Positions 53,228-60,968 of a DNA stretch of 64,000 nucleotides are shown piece after piece. The stretch's first letter is position 1; the number at the start of each line of letters is the position of its first letter. Source of the DNA: Deltaproteobacteria bacterium (lineage in GTDB: Bacteria > Desulfobacterota > Desulfarculia > Desulfarculales > Desulfarculaceae); NCBI GenBank assembly GCA_020444165.1, contig JAHLLK010000010.1:1-64000 (forward strand), read 5' to 3'. The notes beneath the pieces are model-generated. The model was not told the DNA's origin and searched no databases. It saw nothing but the letters and a program-made list of their open reading frames with translations. Made by a program: the position numbers and the translations under genes.

Positions 53228-55070
53228 GGTCCGCCGGGGCGGGAGTGCGCTTGAAATAGCGGGCCAGGTCGGCAAAGCCGAGTTGCAGGAACACCGGCCG
53301 GCCGTGGGGGCAGGTCACCGGCGGGGGGAGCTGGCCCAGCCGGGCCACCAGGTGCGCCATCTCGGCCGGGGCCAGGCGTTGGCCCCGCTTGATGGAGGAG
53401 CGGCAGGCCAGGGAGACCAGGCAGGCCTCCAGGTGCTCCGGGGTGTCCGGGGGCAGGCCGGAGCGGGCCATCTCGCTGAGCAGGTCCCGCAGCGGGGGGC
53501 CGAAGTCGCTGCCGGCCCAGAAGGGGGGCACGGTGCGCACCGCCCAGGTGTGCCCGCCAAAGGGCTCCAGCTCCAGGCCCAGGCGGGCCCAGACCGGGGC
53601 CTGCTCCCGGGCCGCGGCGTCCTCGGCCGGGGTCAGCTCCAGGGTCAGCGGGGTGAGGAGCCCCTGACCCGGGGCGTGGCCGGCGGCCTTGAGCCCGGCC
53701 TTCAGTTCCTCGTAGGTGAGCCGTTCGTGGGCCGCGTGCTGGTCCACGATCACCAGGCCCTCGGGCGAGGCGCAGAGGAGATACAGGCCGTGAAGCTGGC
53801 CCAGAACGGTCAGCTCCCCGGCCGCGGTGAACAGGCCCCGGGGCCGCACCGCTCCGGCCGGAATGAGGAACTCCGGCAGGGGAGGCGGGGGCGCGGCGGC
53901 CGAAGGCTCGGCCACCCGGAACGCCTGGGACGGGGCCGCGGACGCGACCGGAGGCGGGGAGGCGGGCCGGGGCGCGGCGCTATGCCAGGGGGGCGGGGGG
54001 CCCTCGCCGGGGGACCCCGGGCGAACCAGGGTGGAGCCCCGGGCCGGCCCCGGAGCGGGAGCCGCACGCCGGGGCGGGGCGGCGTGGGCCAGGCCGCGGC
54101 GGAGCCCCTGCTCCACCGCGGCGTGCACCCGGGTCTGGTCCCGGAAACGCACCTCCACCTTGGCTGGGTGCACGTTCACGTCCACCAGCCCCGGGTCCAG
54201 CTCCAGGTTCAACACCACCACCGGCCGCCGGCCCTGGGCCAACAGCCCCTGGTAGGCCCGGCCCACGGCGGACAGCAAGACCCGGTCCCGCACGAAGCGG
54301 TGATTGACAAAGGTGTAGATCTGGTCCGGGGTGGACCGGCTGAGGCCGGGCAGGCCGGCCAGGCCCTCCAGCACCAGGCCGTCCAACTCCTGGCGGAAGG
54401 GAAGCATGTCCTCCACGGTGCGGCGGCCCAAGACCCCGGCCGCCCGCACGGCCAAGTCCGCGGCCGGGGGCAGGTCCCAGGACACCTGGCCGCCCTGCGC
54501 CAGGCGGAAGCCCACGCCGGGCCAGCCCAGGGCCAGGCGCACGAAAGCCGTGGCCAAATGCCCCTGCTCGGTGTTCACCGAGCGCAGGAATTTGCGCCGG
54601 GCGGGGGTGTTGAAGAACAGGTCCGCCACCTCCACCGTGGTGCCCGGCGCCGAGCCCACCTCCTCCACCTGGCGGATGGAGCCACCCTCCACCCGCACCT
54701 GGGAGCCGGTCTCGGCCCCGGCCTCCCGGGAACGCAGGAGCATCCGGGACACCGAGGCGATGGAGGGCAGGGCCTCGCCCCGGAAGCCCAGGCTGGCCAC
54801 CGCGTCCAGGTCGCGGCTGACCGCCAGCTTGCTGGTGGCGTGACGCTCCAGACACAGGAGCAGGTCGTCGGGGCTCATGCCCCGCCCGTCGTCCACCACC
54901 CGGATCAGCCGCCGCCCCCCGGCCGAGGTCTCCACCGAGACCCGGGTGGCCGCCGCGTCCAGGGCGTTCTCCACCAACTCCTTCAGGACGCTGGCCGGCC
55001 GCTCCACCACCTCGCCGGCGGCGATCTGGTTGGCCACCTCGTCTGGCAGGATTCTCACCCGGGAAGACAC
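53220..55070 (-). CDS. mutL: DNA mismatch repair protein MutL
   Basis: 616 aa. The N-terminal GHKL ATPase includes QIAAGEVVERPASVLKELVE, NALDAAA, DDGRGMSPDDL and RHATSKL, followed by LGFRGEALPSIASV. A Pro/Ala-rich linker covers about 330-420. The C-terminal dimerisation domain has the endonuclease motif DQHAAHERLTYEE (Asp443 on), ACRSSIKRG and CPHGRP, so a latent nicking activity is predicted, as in MutL of bacteria lacking MutH. The start is GTG at 55070 with GAGGAGG upstream inside the end of the preceding gene. It is coupled to miaA downstream. Confidence 0.96.
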   Translation of the reverse strand: MSSRVRILPDEVANQIAAGEVVERPASVLKELVENALDAAATRVSVETSAGGRRLIRVVDDGRGMSPDDLLLCLERHATSKLAVSRDLDAVASLGFRGEALPSIASVSRMLLRSREAGAETGSQVRVEGGSIRQVEEVGSAPGTTVEVADLFFNTPARRKFLRSVNTEQGHLATAFVRLALGWPGVGFRLAQGGQVSWDLPPAADLAVRAAGVLGRRTVEDMLPFRQELDGLVLEGLAGLPGLSRSTPDQIYTFVNHRFVRDRVLLSAVGRAYQGLLAQGRRPVVVLNLELDPGLVDVNVHPAKVEVRFRDQTRVHAAVEQGLRRGLAHAAPPRRAAPAPGPARGSTLVRPGSPGEGPPPPWHSAAPRPASPPPVASAAPSQAFRVAEPSAAAPPPPLPEFLIPAGAVRPRGLFTAAGELTVLGQLHGLYLLCASPEGLVIVDQHAAHERLTYEELKAGLKAAGHAPGQGLLTPLTLELTPAEDAAAREQAPVWARLGLELEPFGGHTWAVRTVPPFWAGSDFGPPLRDLLSEMARSGLPPDTPEHLEACLVSLACRSSIKRGQRLAPAEMAHLVARLGQLPPPVTCPHGRPVFLQLGFADLARYFKRTPAPADHA

Positions 55071-55080
55071 GCCCGCCTCC

Positions 55081-55707
55081 TCACAGGCCCGGCCGGCCGG
55101 CCAGGGCGGCCAGTTGCCGGTCGTGCCAGCGGCCCAGAAGCACCAGGGCCATGATAGCCCCCCCCAGGCAATAGGCCATGTCGCTCTGGGTGTCCCAGGC
55201 ATAGCCCTGGGTGCCCAGGAAGTCCTCGGCCGCCGTGCCGGTGAGCACCGCGGTGAGCCACTCGATCAGCTCATAGAGCGCGCTGATGGCCAGGCACACG
55301 GCAATGATGAAGAAGTTGCGCCAGCCCGGGCCGTTGACCACCTTCAACCGGATCAACAGCTCGCGGCCCACCAGGGCCGGCACGAAGCCCTGGGCAAAAT
55401 GGCCCACCTTGTCGTAGTTGTTGCGGGACTGGTGCAGGACCTCGGCCAGCCAGTCGAACAGGGGCACCCGGGCGTAGGTGTAGTGCCCGCCCACCACCAG
55501 GATGATGCAGTGCAGCCAGATGAGCACGTAGACCAGGCGGGTGAAGCGGAAGCGGCCATAGGTGGCGGCCAGGACCAGGATGCCGGCCACGGCCGGAGCC
55601 ACCTCCAGCCCCCAGGTGAAGAGATCGTAGGGCTGGTGCAGGGACCAGGCGAAGATCAGCCCGAAGCTGGCCAGGAGGATGGTGACGAGTTTACCGGTGG
55701 CGTCCAT
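55081..55707 (-). CDS. DUF2238 (YjdF-like) integral membrane protein
   Basis: 208 aa with about six transmembrane helices. The family signature is plain: DKVGHFAQGFVPALVGREL, then ALYELIEWLTAVLTG and FLGTQGYAWDTQSDMAYCL near the C-terminus. The conserved His, Glu and Asp residues suggest an active or metal site in the membrane, but no biochemical function is established. Its stop is 10 bases before the mutL start and contains the mutL ribosome site, so the three genes DUF2238-mutL-miaA form one unit. Confidence 0.88.
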   Translation of the reverse strand: MDATGKLVTILLASFGLIFAWSLHQPYDLFTWGLEVAPAVAGILVLAATYGRFRFTRLVYVLIWLHCIILVVGGHYTYARVPLFDWLAEVLHQSRNNYDKVGHFAQGFVPALVGRELLIRLKVVNGPGWRNFFIIAVCLAISALYELIEWLTAVLTGTAAEDFLGTQGYAWDTQSDMAYCLGGAIMALVLLGRWHDRQLAALAGRPGL

Positions 55708-55766
55708 GGTCGTGGGTTCTTTCGGGGGGGAGGGCCGCGCGGCCGTCTGCCGCTCATTTGCCGTTT

Positions 55767-55883
55767 ATGCACGGTGCGTCCTGCACCGTGCATTTTGGAG
55801 TGTTGGCAAAAGCGTGGTTTTGCCAACACTCACAAATCACTCGCCTTGCAGGCTCGTGATTTGGCGGGCCATCAAGGGCCCGC
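55767..55883. repeat. Hairpin-array repeat, copy F
   Basis: Four consecutive stems upstream of the DUF2238 gene. A: ATGCACGGTGC 55767-55777, perfect with 55783-55793 (minus-strand loop AGGAC). B: AGTGTTGGCAAAA 55799-55811, perfect 13 bp with 55818-55830. C: CAAATCAC 55833-55840, perfect with 55856-55863. D: GCGGGCC 55864-55870, perfect with 55877-55883. On the minus strand it would be the 5' leader of the DUF2238-mutL-miaA unit. Confidence 0.88.
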
Positions 55884-56043
55884 ATGAGGCCGACCGGTCG
55901 CAATAAACTGCTGAAATATAGCGTAAGCCGCTGTAAAAAGGAATTTAAATACTGAAACTCCAGGCGTCGGCCTTCATCCATCTTGCCAGAGGAGGCCCCA
56001 CCCCGCAAGGCGGGTTTGGCAGGGGTGGCCGCGGCAAGGAGAA

Positions 56044-56185
56044 CCGGCCGGGCTCCGCAGGGAGAGCAAAGCGGAGCCCGGCCGGGATGGCGGACGGAGG
56101 AGGGGGAGGGGGGAGCCCCTGGCGAGGGAGGGTGAGCGCGGGCCAAGGATGGCCCGCCGTCAAAGGCCAAGGACGGCCTTTGACG
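56044..56185. repeat. Hairpin-array repeat, copy G (variant)
   Basis: CCGGCCGGGCTCCGC 56044-56058 pairs perfectly (15 bp) with 56071-56085. GCGGGCC 56138-56144 pairs with 56151-56157, loop AAGGAT. CGTCAAAGGCC 56158-56168 pairs perfectly (11 bp) with 56175-56185, loop AAGGAC. It lies just downstream of the CoA-transferase gene, in reverse orientation to copy F. No gene was seen in the remainder of 55708-56216. Confidence 0.82.
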
Positions 56186-56216
56186 GTTCTGCTACAGCCC
56201 AAGGCTCCCGAGGCTC

Positions 56217-57563
56217 TTACGCCTTCTGGTTGCTCCGCCGCCAGATGCCTTGCTTTTCCGCCGCGGCCACCAACTCGTCCCGGAATTCCGGGTGGGCCAG
56301 GTTCACCAGCATCTCGGCCCGGGCCCAGGTGGGCTGGCCGTGCATGCGGGCCACCCCGTACTCGGTGACCAGGTAGTCCACCATCTGGCGGGGGATGGTG
56401 GCGATGGAGCCGGGGGCGAAATGGGGCACGATGCGGGAGCGGCGCACCCCGTCCCGGGTGTTGTAGGTGCTGGTGAGGCAGATGAAGCTCTTGCCGCCCC
56501 GGGACCATTGGGAGCCCAGCACGAAGTCCCACATGCCGCCGTTGCCCGAGATCTGCTTGAAGCCGCTGGACTCGGCGTTCACCTGGGAATAGAGGTCCAC
56601 CTCCACCGCGTTGCAGATGGAGATGAAATTGTCCAGCCCGGCGATGACCCGGGGATCGTTGGTGTAGTTCACCGGGTAGGAGGCCAGGGCCGGGTTTCGG
56701 TCCAGGTAGCGGTAGGTCTCCTCGCTGCCGATGGCAAAGGTGTAGGCCACCCGGCCGCGGTCAAAGGCTTTCTTGGCCCCGGTCATGCGCCCCGAGGTGA
56801 GCATGTCCACGTAGGCCCCGCAGAACATCTCGGTGTGGCCGCCCAGGTCCTTGAGGTCGCTCTCCGCGATGAGCTTGCCCACCAGGTTGGGCAGGCCGCC
56901 GATGCCGAGCTGGATGCAGGCGCCGTCAATGATGTGCCCCAGGAGCTGCCGGGCGATGGCCTCCTCCTCCGGGGTGCCGGGGAGGTCCGGGGCGCCGAAG
57001 GGGGCCTGGCCGGGCGGCGCCTCCACCACGTAGTCCACCTGGTCCAGGTGCACGTTTTCCTCGGCCCCGCCCAGGCACACCGGCATGTTTTGGTTCACCT
57101 CCACCACCACGATCTCGTCGCGCTCCATCTTGGCCCGGGTCTCGGAGTTCTGGGGGCCCAGGTTGAACCAGCCGTGCCCGTCCATAGGGCAGACCTGGAA
57201 GAAGCCGATACGGCGGCGGGGGCCGATGCCCGAGCGCAACAGGGCCGGGGCGTAGTGATAGAGGATGGGCACGTAGTACAGGGCCGGGCTCTGGGCCGCC
57301 ATCAGGCGGGTGAGCTGGCTGTACTGGAAGTCATGGTAGGTGAAGGATTGGGGCTGGGTGGCCACCAGGGGAATGGGGGGCAGGGTCACTGCGGCGTAGA
57401 TGTCCACGCCCTCCAGTTCGCCGGCCCGGGCGGCCAGGGCCTGGTCGATGGCCGCGGGCTTGCCGTTGAAAAAGCCGTAGTCCACCAGATCACCGGAGTT
57501 CACCAGGCCGGCGGCCTGGGCGGCGGTGATCAGCTTGCCTTGATAGGCGGCTGTATGAGCCAT
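56217..57563 (-). CDS. Acetyl-CoA hydrolase / 4-hydroxybutyrate-type CoA-transferase
   Basis: 448 aa class I CoA-transferase of the Cat/AbfT family, which moves CoA between short acids such as acetate, butyrate or 4-hydroxybutyrate. Motifs: GLVNSGDLVDYGFFNGKP near the N-terminus, LGIGGLPNLVGKLIAES, LGGHTEMFCGAYVDML, ISICNAVEVDLYSQVNAES (family region carrying the catalytic Glu) and GGKSFICLTSTYNTRDG. ATG at 57563 has AAGGAGTGG upstream. A TetR gene lies upstream on the same strand, separated by hairpin-array copy H. The exact acid substrates cannot be read from the sequence. Confidence 0.9.
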   Translation of the reverse strand: MAHTAAYQGKLITAAQAAGLVNSGDLVDYGFFNGKPAAIDQALAARAGELEGVDIYAAVTLPPIPLVATQPQSFTYHDFQYSQLTRLMAAQSPALYYVPILYHYAPALLRSGIGPRRRIGFFQVCPMDGHGWFNLGPQNSETRAKMERDEIVVVEVNQNMPVCLGGAEENVHLDQVDYVVEAPPGQAPFGAPDLPGTPEEEAIARQLLGHIIDGACIQLGIGGLPNLVGKLIAESDLKDLGGHTEMFCGAYVDMLTSGRMTGAKKAFDRGRVAYTFAIGSEETYRYLDRNPALASYPVNYTNDPRVIAGLDNFISICNAVEVDLYSQVNAESSGFKQISGNGGMWDFVLGSQWSRGGKSFICLTSTYNTRDGVRRSRIVPHFAPGSIATIPRQMVDYLVTEYGVARMHGQPTWARAEMLVNLAHPEFRDELVAAAEKQGIWRRSNQKA

Positions 57564-57699
57564 TGTCGCCACTCCTTGAGAAAACGTGCCGTTACAGCAG
57601 GAGGCCGGTGCGGGGCAGCCCCGGGTCGCGTGCAGGTCAGCCAGAGCGGGCGCCGTAAAAGGGGTGAACAAACCGAGATTCAGCCGGTATCTAATTGGA

Positions 57700-57929
57700 T
57701 GTTGAAAAAGTCCATCCATGGCCTTTTTCATCCAAACCTGGCAAAAGCGTGCTTCCACCCCAGCAAGCAAAGCTTGCCGGGGGCCCGGGTTTTGCCAGGT
57801 TTGGCAAATTGCTTGCTTTTTCAAAGCCGCGCAATTTGGCGCGCCATCCCCGGGGTCCCCAAACAAGCCGTAGCTTGTTTGGGGTGGTCCCTGGCGCGCC
57901 TAGCAGGCTGTTTTTCAACAGCCTGCTAG
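57700..57929. repeat. Hairpin-array repeat, copy H (longest)
   Basis: A: TGAAAAAG 57703-57710 with 57723-57730. B: CCAAACCTGGCAAAA 57732-57746, perfect 15 bp with 57790-57804, enclosing a GCAAGC/GCTTGC hairpin. C: CAAATTGC 57805-57812 with 57831-57838. D: GGCGCGCC 57838-57845 with 57893-57900, enclosing CCCCAAACAAGC 57857-57868 paired with 57873-57884. E: CTAGCAGGCTGTT 57900-57912 with 57917-57929. The E stem overlaps the last codons and stop of the TetR gene. Confidence 0.9.
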
Positions 57930-58544
57930 CCCCAGGAGCCCCCGGAAAAAGGCGGTCTCCACCAGGGCCAGGCGCTGGGCCAGGGGCTCGGGACGCCCGG
58001 CCTCCAGCCACTCCAGGAGGAGCGCGTTGATCACCGCCCGCCACAAGACCACCGCGGCGGACAGCGGCAGGGGCCGCAGGAGACCCTGCTCCAGGGCCGC
58101 GGCCAGGGCCGAGACCGCCCGGTCGGCCGAGGCCCGGTAGCGGGCGGCCAACTCCGGGGGCAGGCCCCGGGCCAGGTCAAAACCCAGGCCGGCCGCCTCC
58201 CGCAGGTGCAGGGTCATCTCCCGGGGGTGGGCCGCGTAGACCCGGCCGCTGGCCGCCAGGTATTCCCGCAGGGTCGCGAGGGGGTCGGCCGGGTCGGCGG
58301 GCAGGGCGGCCAGCTCGCGCTCGAAGCTGGCCACCACCCGCTCCTGGGTGGCCTGGTAGATCTCCTCCTTGCCGCCGGGGAACAGCTTGTAGATGGTGGC
58401 CAGGGAGAACTCGGCCTGCGCGGCGATCTCGGTCATGGCCGTGTCGTGGAAGCCCTTGACCGCGAACACCTCCACCGCGGCCTCCAGCACGTCGCTCCGG
58501 CGGCGGGCGGTTTCCTTGGCGCGGCGGGAAGGGGCGGGGGACAC
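57915..58544 (-). CDS. TetR/AcrR family transcriptional regulator
   Basis: 209 aa repressor. Helix-turn-helix: RRRSDVLEAAVEVFAVKGFH then MTEIAAQAEFSLATIYKLF (about residues 37-55). A helical ligand domain follows (ending LVETAFFRGLLGLAGC). The last four or five codons and the TGA stop are formed by the end of hairpin-array copy H, so the original C-terminus may have been altered. GTG start at 58544. A 14-bp palindrome lies 10-24 bases upstream, suggesting self-repression. It precedes the CoA-transferase gene on the same strand and probably regulates it (inference). Confidence 0.88.
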   Translation of the reverse strand: MSPAPSRRAKETARRRSDVLEAAVEVFAVKGFHDTAMTEIAAQAEFSLATIYKLFPGGKEEIYQATQERVVASFERELAALPADPADPLATLREYLAASGRVYAAHPREMTLHLREAAGLGFDLARGLPPELAARYRASADRAVSALAAALEQGLLRPLPLSAAVVLWRAVINALLLEWLEAGRPEPLAQRLALVETAFFRGLLGLAGC

Positions 58545-58554
58545 GGGCGTTCCT

Positions 58555-58568
58555 ATAATTACAATTAT
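58555..58568. promoter_or_regulatory. Candidate TetR operator
   Basis: Perfect palindrome ATAATT-AC-AATTAT immediately upstream of the TetR start codon, inside an A/T-rich patch (58551-58595) that stands out from the G/C-rich surroundings. A second, shorter dyad AGAAT-GACT-ATTCT lies at 58576-58589. Confidence 0.6.
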
Positions 58569-58918
58569 GAAAAACAGAATGACTATTCTATTAACAGGAC
58601 CGGGGCGGGTCTGTCAAGAGCGGCGCGCAGGCAAAAATAGCCCCGGCCCGGGACGGGGACGCCCTGGGCTGCGTTATGCCAAAAAGGCCAGCAAAGCGGG
58701 CAATTGCAATGGGGGGCTGGGGTGGTCCGCCGGGGCCGCGGCCTGGGGTGGGGCGGGCCGCTGGCGGGGGAAGCCGCAGATGAAGGGGACCGCGGCGGGG
58801 CGTTGAGCCGGCGCGGAGGGGCCAAGGTCCGGTCCGCGGAGGCGCTCCGCGGCTTTGGGCGAGCCCAGGGCGGGCCGGTGGCCGGGGCGGCGACGCACCC
58901 CCGGGCCGCCGGGTCAGG
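58569..58918. other. 350-base region with no recognised feature
   Basis: Between the TetR gene and the KAS-like gene. Apart from the A/T-rich operator end it is G/C-rich. No gene, repeat or structured RNA was recognised. Confidence 0.4.
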
Positions 58919-59734
58919 CTAGAGGCGGGTGATGCCCAGGCCGGTGGAGTGGGGCAGGGCCGCGGGCGGGGGCAGGGTCAGCTCCCGGCCCGGCTCCCGC
59001 GCGGCCAACAGCCCCATGAGCGCGGCCAAGTGGGCCCGGGCGTCCGGGGTCCGGGCGGGCGGGGCGCCCAGGCTCACCTCCAGGCTCTGGACCCGAGCCA
59101 GGGGCGGCAAGCCGCAGGCCTGCACCCCGGTCTTTTCCAGCAAGAGGGCAAAGGCAAAGGGCTCGGGCGGGCACAGGGTCTCCGGGGTCTGGTTCATGAG
59201 GGCCACGGTCTGGGGGGACAGCGCATCGCCGGCCAAGACCAGGGCCGCCCGGGCCTCGCCCAGGTTCAGGAGCCGGAGCCCCTCGTACAGGGCCAACAGC
59301 CCGCTGTCCGCCCCGGCCATGACGCAGAGGTTGGAGCCGGTGGCCCGGTGGCGGATGGCCACCTCGCCCAAGGCCATGGAGGGCAGGGTGTACATGAACA
59401 ACAAGGGGCTGGCCGCGCCGGGCTCCCGGGCGGAGATTTCGAAATCATAATCCACGGCCAGGCAGCCGAACTGGGTGCCCAGGACCAGGGCCAGGTCGCC
59501 CCGCTCCTGGCCCGGGGGCGGCAGTGGCAGGCCGGTCAGCTCGGCCGCGGCCAGCACCTGGCGGCACAGGGGGTCCATGCGGCCGAGCCGGTCCACCGGC
59601 CGCTCGAAGATCAGCGACCAGTCCGGCTGGGCGCCCAGGTCTCCCTCGCGGGGACTCTGGCGGGCCGGGTCGCTGGACCAGAACCGGGCGCCCTCCAGGC
59701 TGCCGGCCCCGCTGATGATCATGTCGCCTTTCAA
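58919..59734 (-). CDS. Beta-ketoacyl-synthase-like protein lacking the catalytic cysteine
   Basis: 271 aa, matching only the N-terminal half of a ketoacyl synthase fold. It resembles the short KAS-like proteins found in aryl-polyene and type II polyketide clusters. The nucleophile region reads GSNLCVMAGADSGLLALYEG, with Ala142 where Cys is expected, so it cannot be a normal condensing enzyme. A chain-length-factor role is plausible (inference). The TTG start at 59734 overlaps the stop of the active KAS gene; ATG at 59722 is an alternative. No acyl carrier protein, ketoreductase or dehydratase gene is adjacent. Confidence 0.78.
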   Translation of the reverse strand: MKGDMIISGAGSLEGARFWSSDPARQSPREGDLGAQPDWSLIFERPVDRLGRMDPLCRQVLAAAELTGLPLPPPGQERGDLALVLGTQFGCLAVDYDFEISAREPGAASPLLFMYTLPSMALGEVAIRHRATGSNLCVMAGADSGLLALYEGLRLLNLGEARAALVLAGDALSPQTVALMNQTPETLCPPEPFAFALLLEKTGVQACGLPPLARVQSLEVSLGAPPARTPDARAHLAALMGLLAAREPGRELTLPPPAALPHSTGLGITRL

Positions 59735-60900
59735 GAGGCCTCCGCCTTTTCCAGCACCAGGGCCGCGTTGACCCCGCCGAAGCCGGATTTCACGGTGAGC
59801 ACCCGCTGCATGCCGGGCAGGTCCAGATTCTCCCGGGCCACCATGAGGGGCAGGCTGACCCCGTGGTTCAGGTAGCCCAGGCTGGCCGGCACCACCCCCT
59901 CGCCCAGGGCCTGGACGCAGAACACCGTCTCGATGACCCCGGCCGCGCCCAGGGTGTGGCCCAGGTAGCTTTTCAGGGAGTTCACCGGCGGGCTCTCGGC
60001 CCCGAACAGGGCGTGCAGGGCCTGGGTCTCCATCTCGTCGTTGTAGGGAGTGCCGGTGCCGTGGGCGTTGATGTAGTCCACGTCATTGGGCACCAGGCCG
60101 GCCTTGGCCAGGGCCCGGGCCATGGCCCGCCGCAGGCCCTCGCCGTCCCGGGCCGGGCCGGTGAGGTGGTTGGCGTCGTTGGTGGAGGCCCAGCCGGTGA
60201 GCCGGGCCGCGGCCGAGCCCAGACCGGGCGCGGCCAAGAGCACGGCCCCGGCGCCTTCGCCCAGGGTCAGGCCCCGGCGCGCGTGGTCAAAGGGCCGGCA
60301 GGGGTTGGGGTCCAGGGCCTTCAGCGCCCCGAAGCCCTCCAGGATGAAGCGGCTCAGGGTGTCCACCCCCACCACCAGCATGGCGCTCTCCCGGCCGCTG
60401 ATGATGAGCCGGGCCGCGGTGGCCAGGGCCGTGAGCCCGCTGGCGCAGGCGTTGGACACGGCCAACACCGCACCCTTCAGCTCCAGATCCTGGGCCAGGT
60501 CCCGGGCCAGGCGCCCCGGCAAATGGTGCAGGTTCGTGTGCTTCCCGGCCATGAGCGCCAGGAGCGAGGCGATCTCCCCCTTGGTGGTGGCCAAAACCAG
60601 GCCCACCGGGGTCTCCGGGGGCAGGCCGGCCCGCCGGGCCGCGGCCAGGGCCTCCCGCCCGGCGTAGAGCGCCAGGCCGTGGGCCCGCCACAGGTCCTCG
60701 GGCGGATGGCCGCCGCCCACCTGGGCCCAGTCCTGGGGCACGATCTCGGCCGCGCAGGTGGTGGCCAGGTCCAGGCCGGCCAGGCGGATCAGGGGCCGGA
60801 TGCCGCTCTCGCCAGCCAGGATCTTCTGCCAGGCCGGGGCCAGGCCCACGCCCAGGGCGGTGACCACTTCATAGCCCAGGATGTCGCAGAAAACGCCCAT
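59731..60900 (-). CDS. Beta-ketoacyl-ACP synthase (FabF-like)
   Basis: 389 aa condensing enzyme with a complete active site: Cys in AVSNACASGLTALATA, His in NAHGTGTPYNDEME, and Lys/His in NSLKSYLGHTLGAAG. The C-terminal GFGGVNAALVLEKA is normal. It starts ATG at 60900 (MGVFCDILGYEVVTALG), and its stop overlaps the start of the Cys-less partner, implying translation in fixed ratio and probably a heterodimer. It resembles the KS of KS/CLF pairs more than housekeeping FabF. The product is unknown. Confidence 0.9.
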   Translation of the reverse strand: MGVFCDILGYEVVTALGVGLAPAWQKILAGESGIRPLIRLAGLDLATTCAAEIVPQDWAQVGGGHPPEDLWRAHGLALYAGREALAAARRAGLPPETPVGLVLATTKGEIASLLALMAGKHTNLHHLPGRLARDLAQDLELKGAVLAVSNACASGLTALATAARLIISGRESAMLVVGVDTLSRFILEGFGALKALDPNPCRPFDHARRGLTLGEGAGAVLLAAPGLGSAAARLTGWASTNDANHLTGPARDGEGLRRAMARALAKAGLVPNDVDYINAHGTGTPYNDEMETQALHALFGAESPPVNSLKSYLGHTLGAAGVIETVFCVQALGEGVVPASLGYLNHGVSLPLMVARENLDLPGMQRVLTVKSGFGGVNAALVLEKAEAS

Positions 60901-60968
60901 GGGCTAGCAAGCTCCCCAAGGCAGGGGGGCCGCGCCCGGACGCGTCTGCGGCTGGCGGGCCACGGGGC

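Noticed and set aside
2404..57930. Treating the hairpin arrays as insertion sequences
   Set aside because: No transposase coding is present in any copy. They are short, structured and non-coding, so only a non-autonomous origin is possible.
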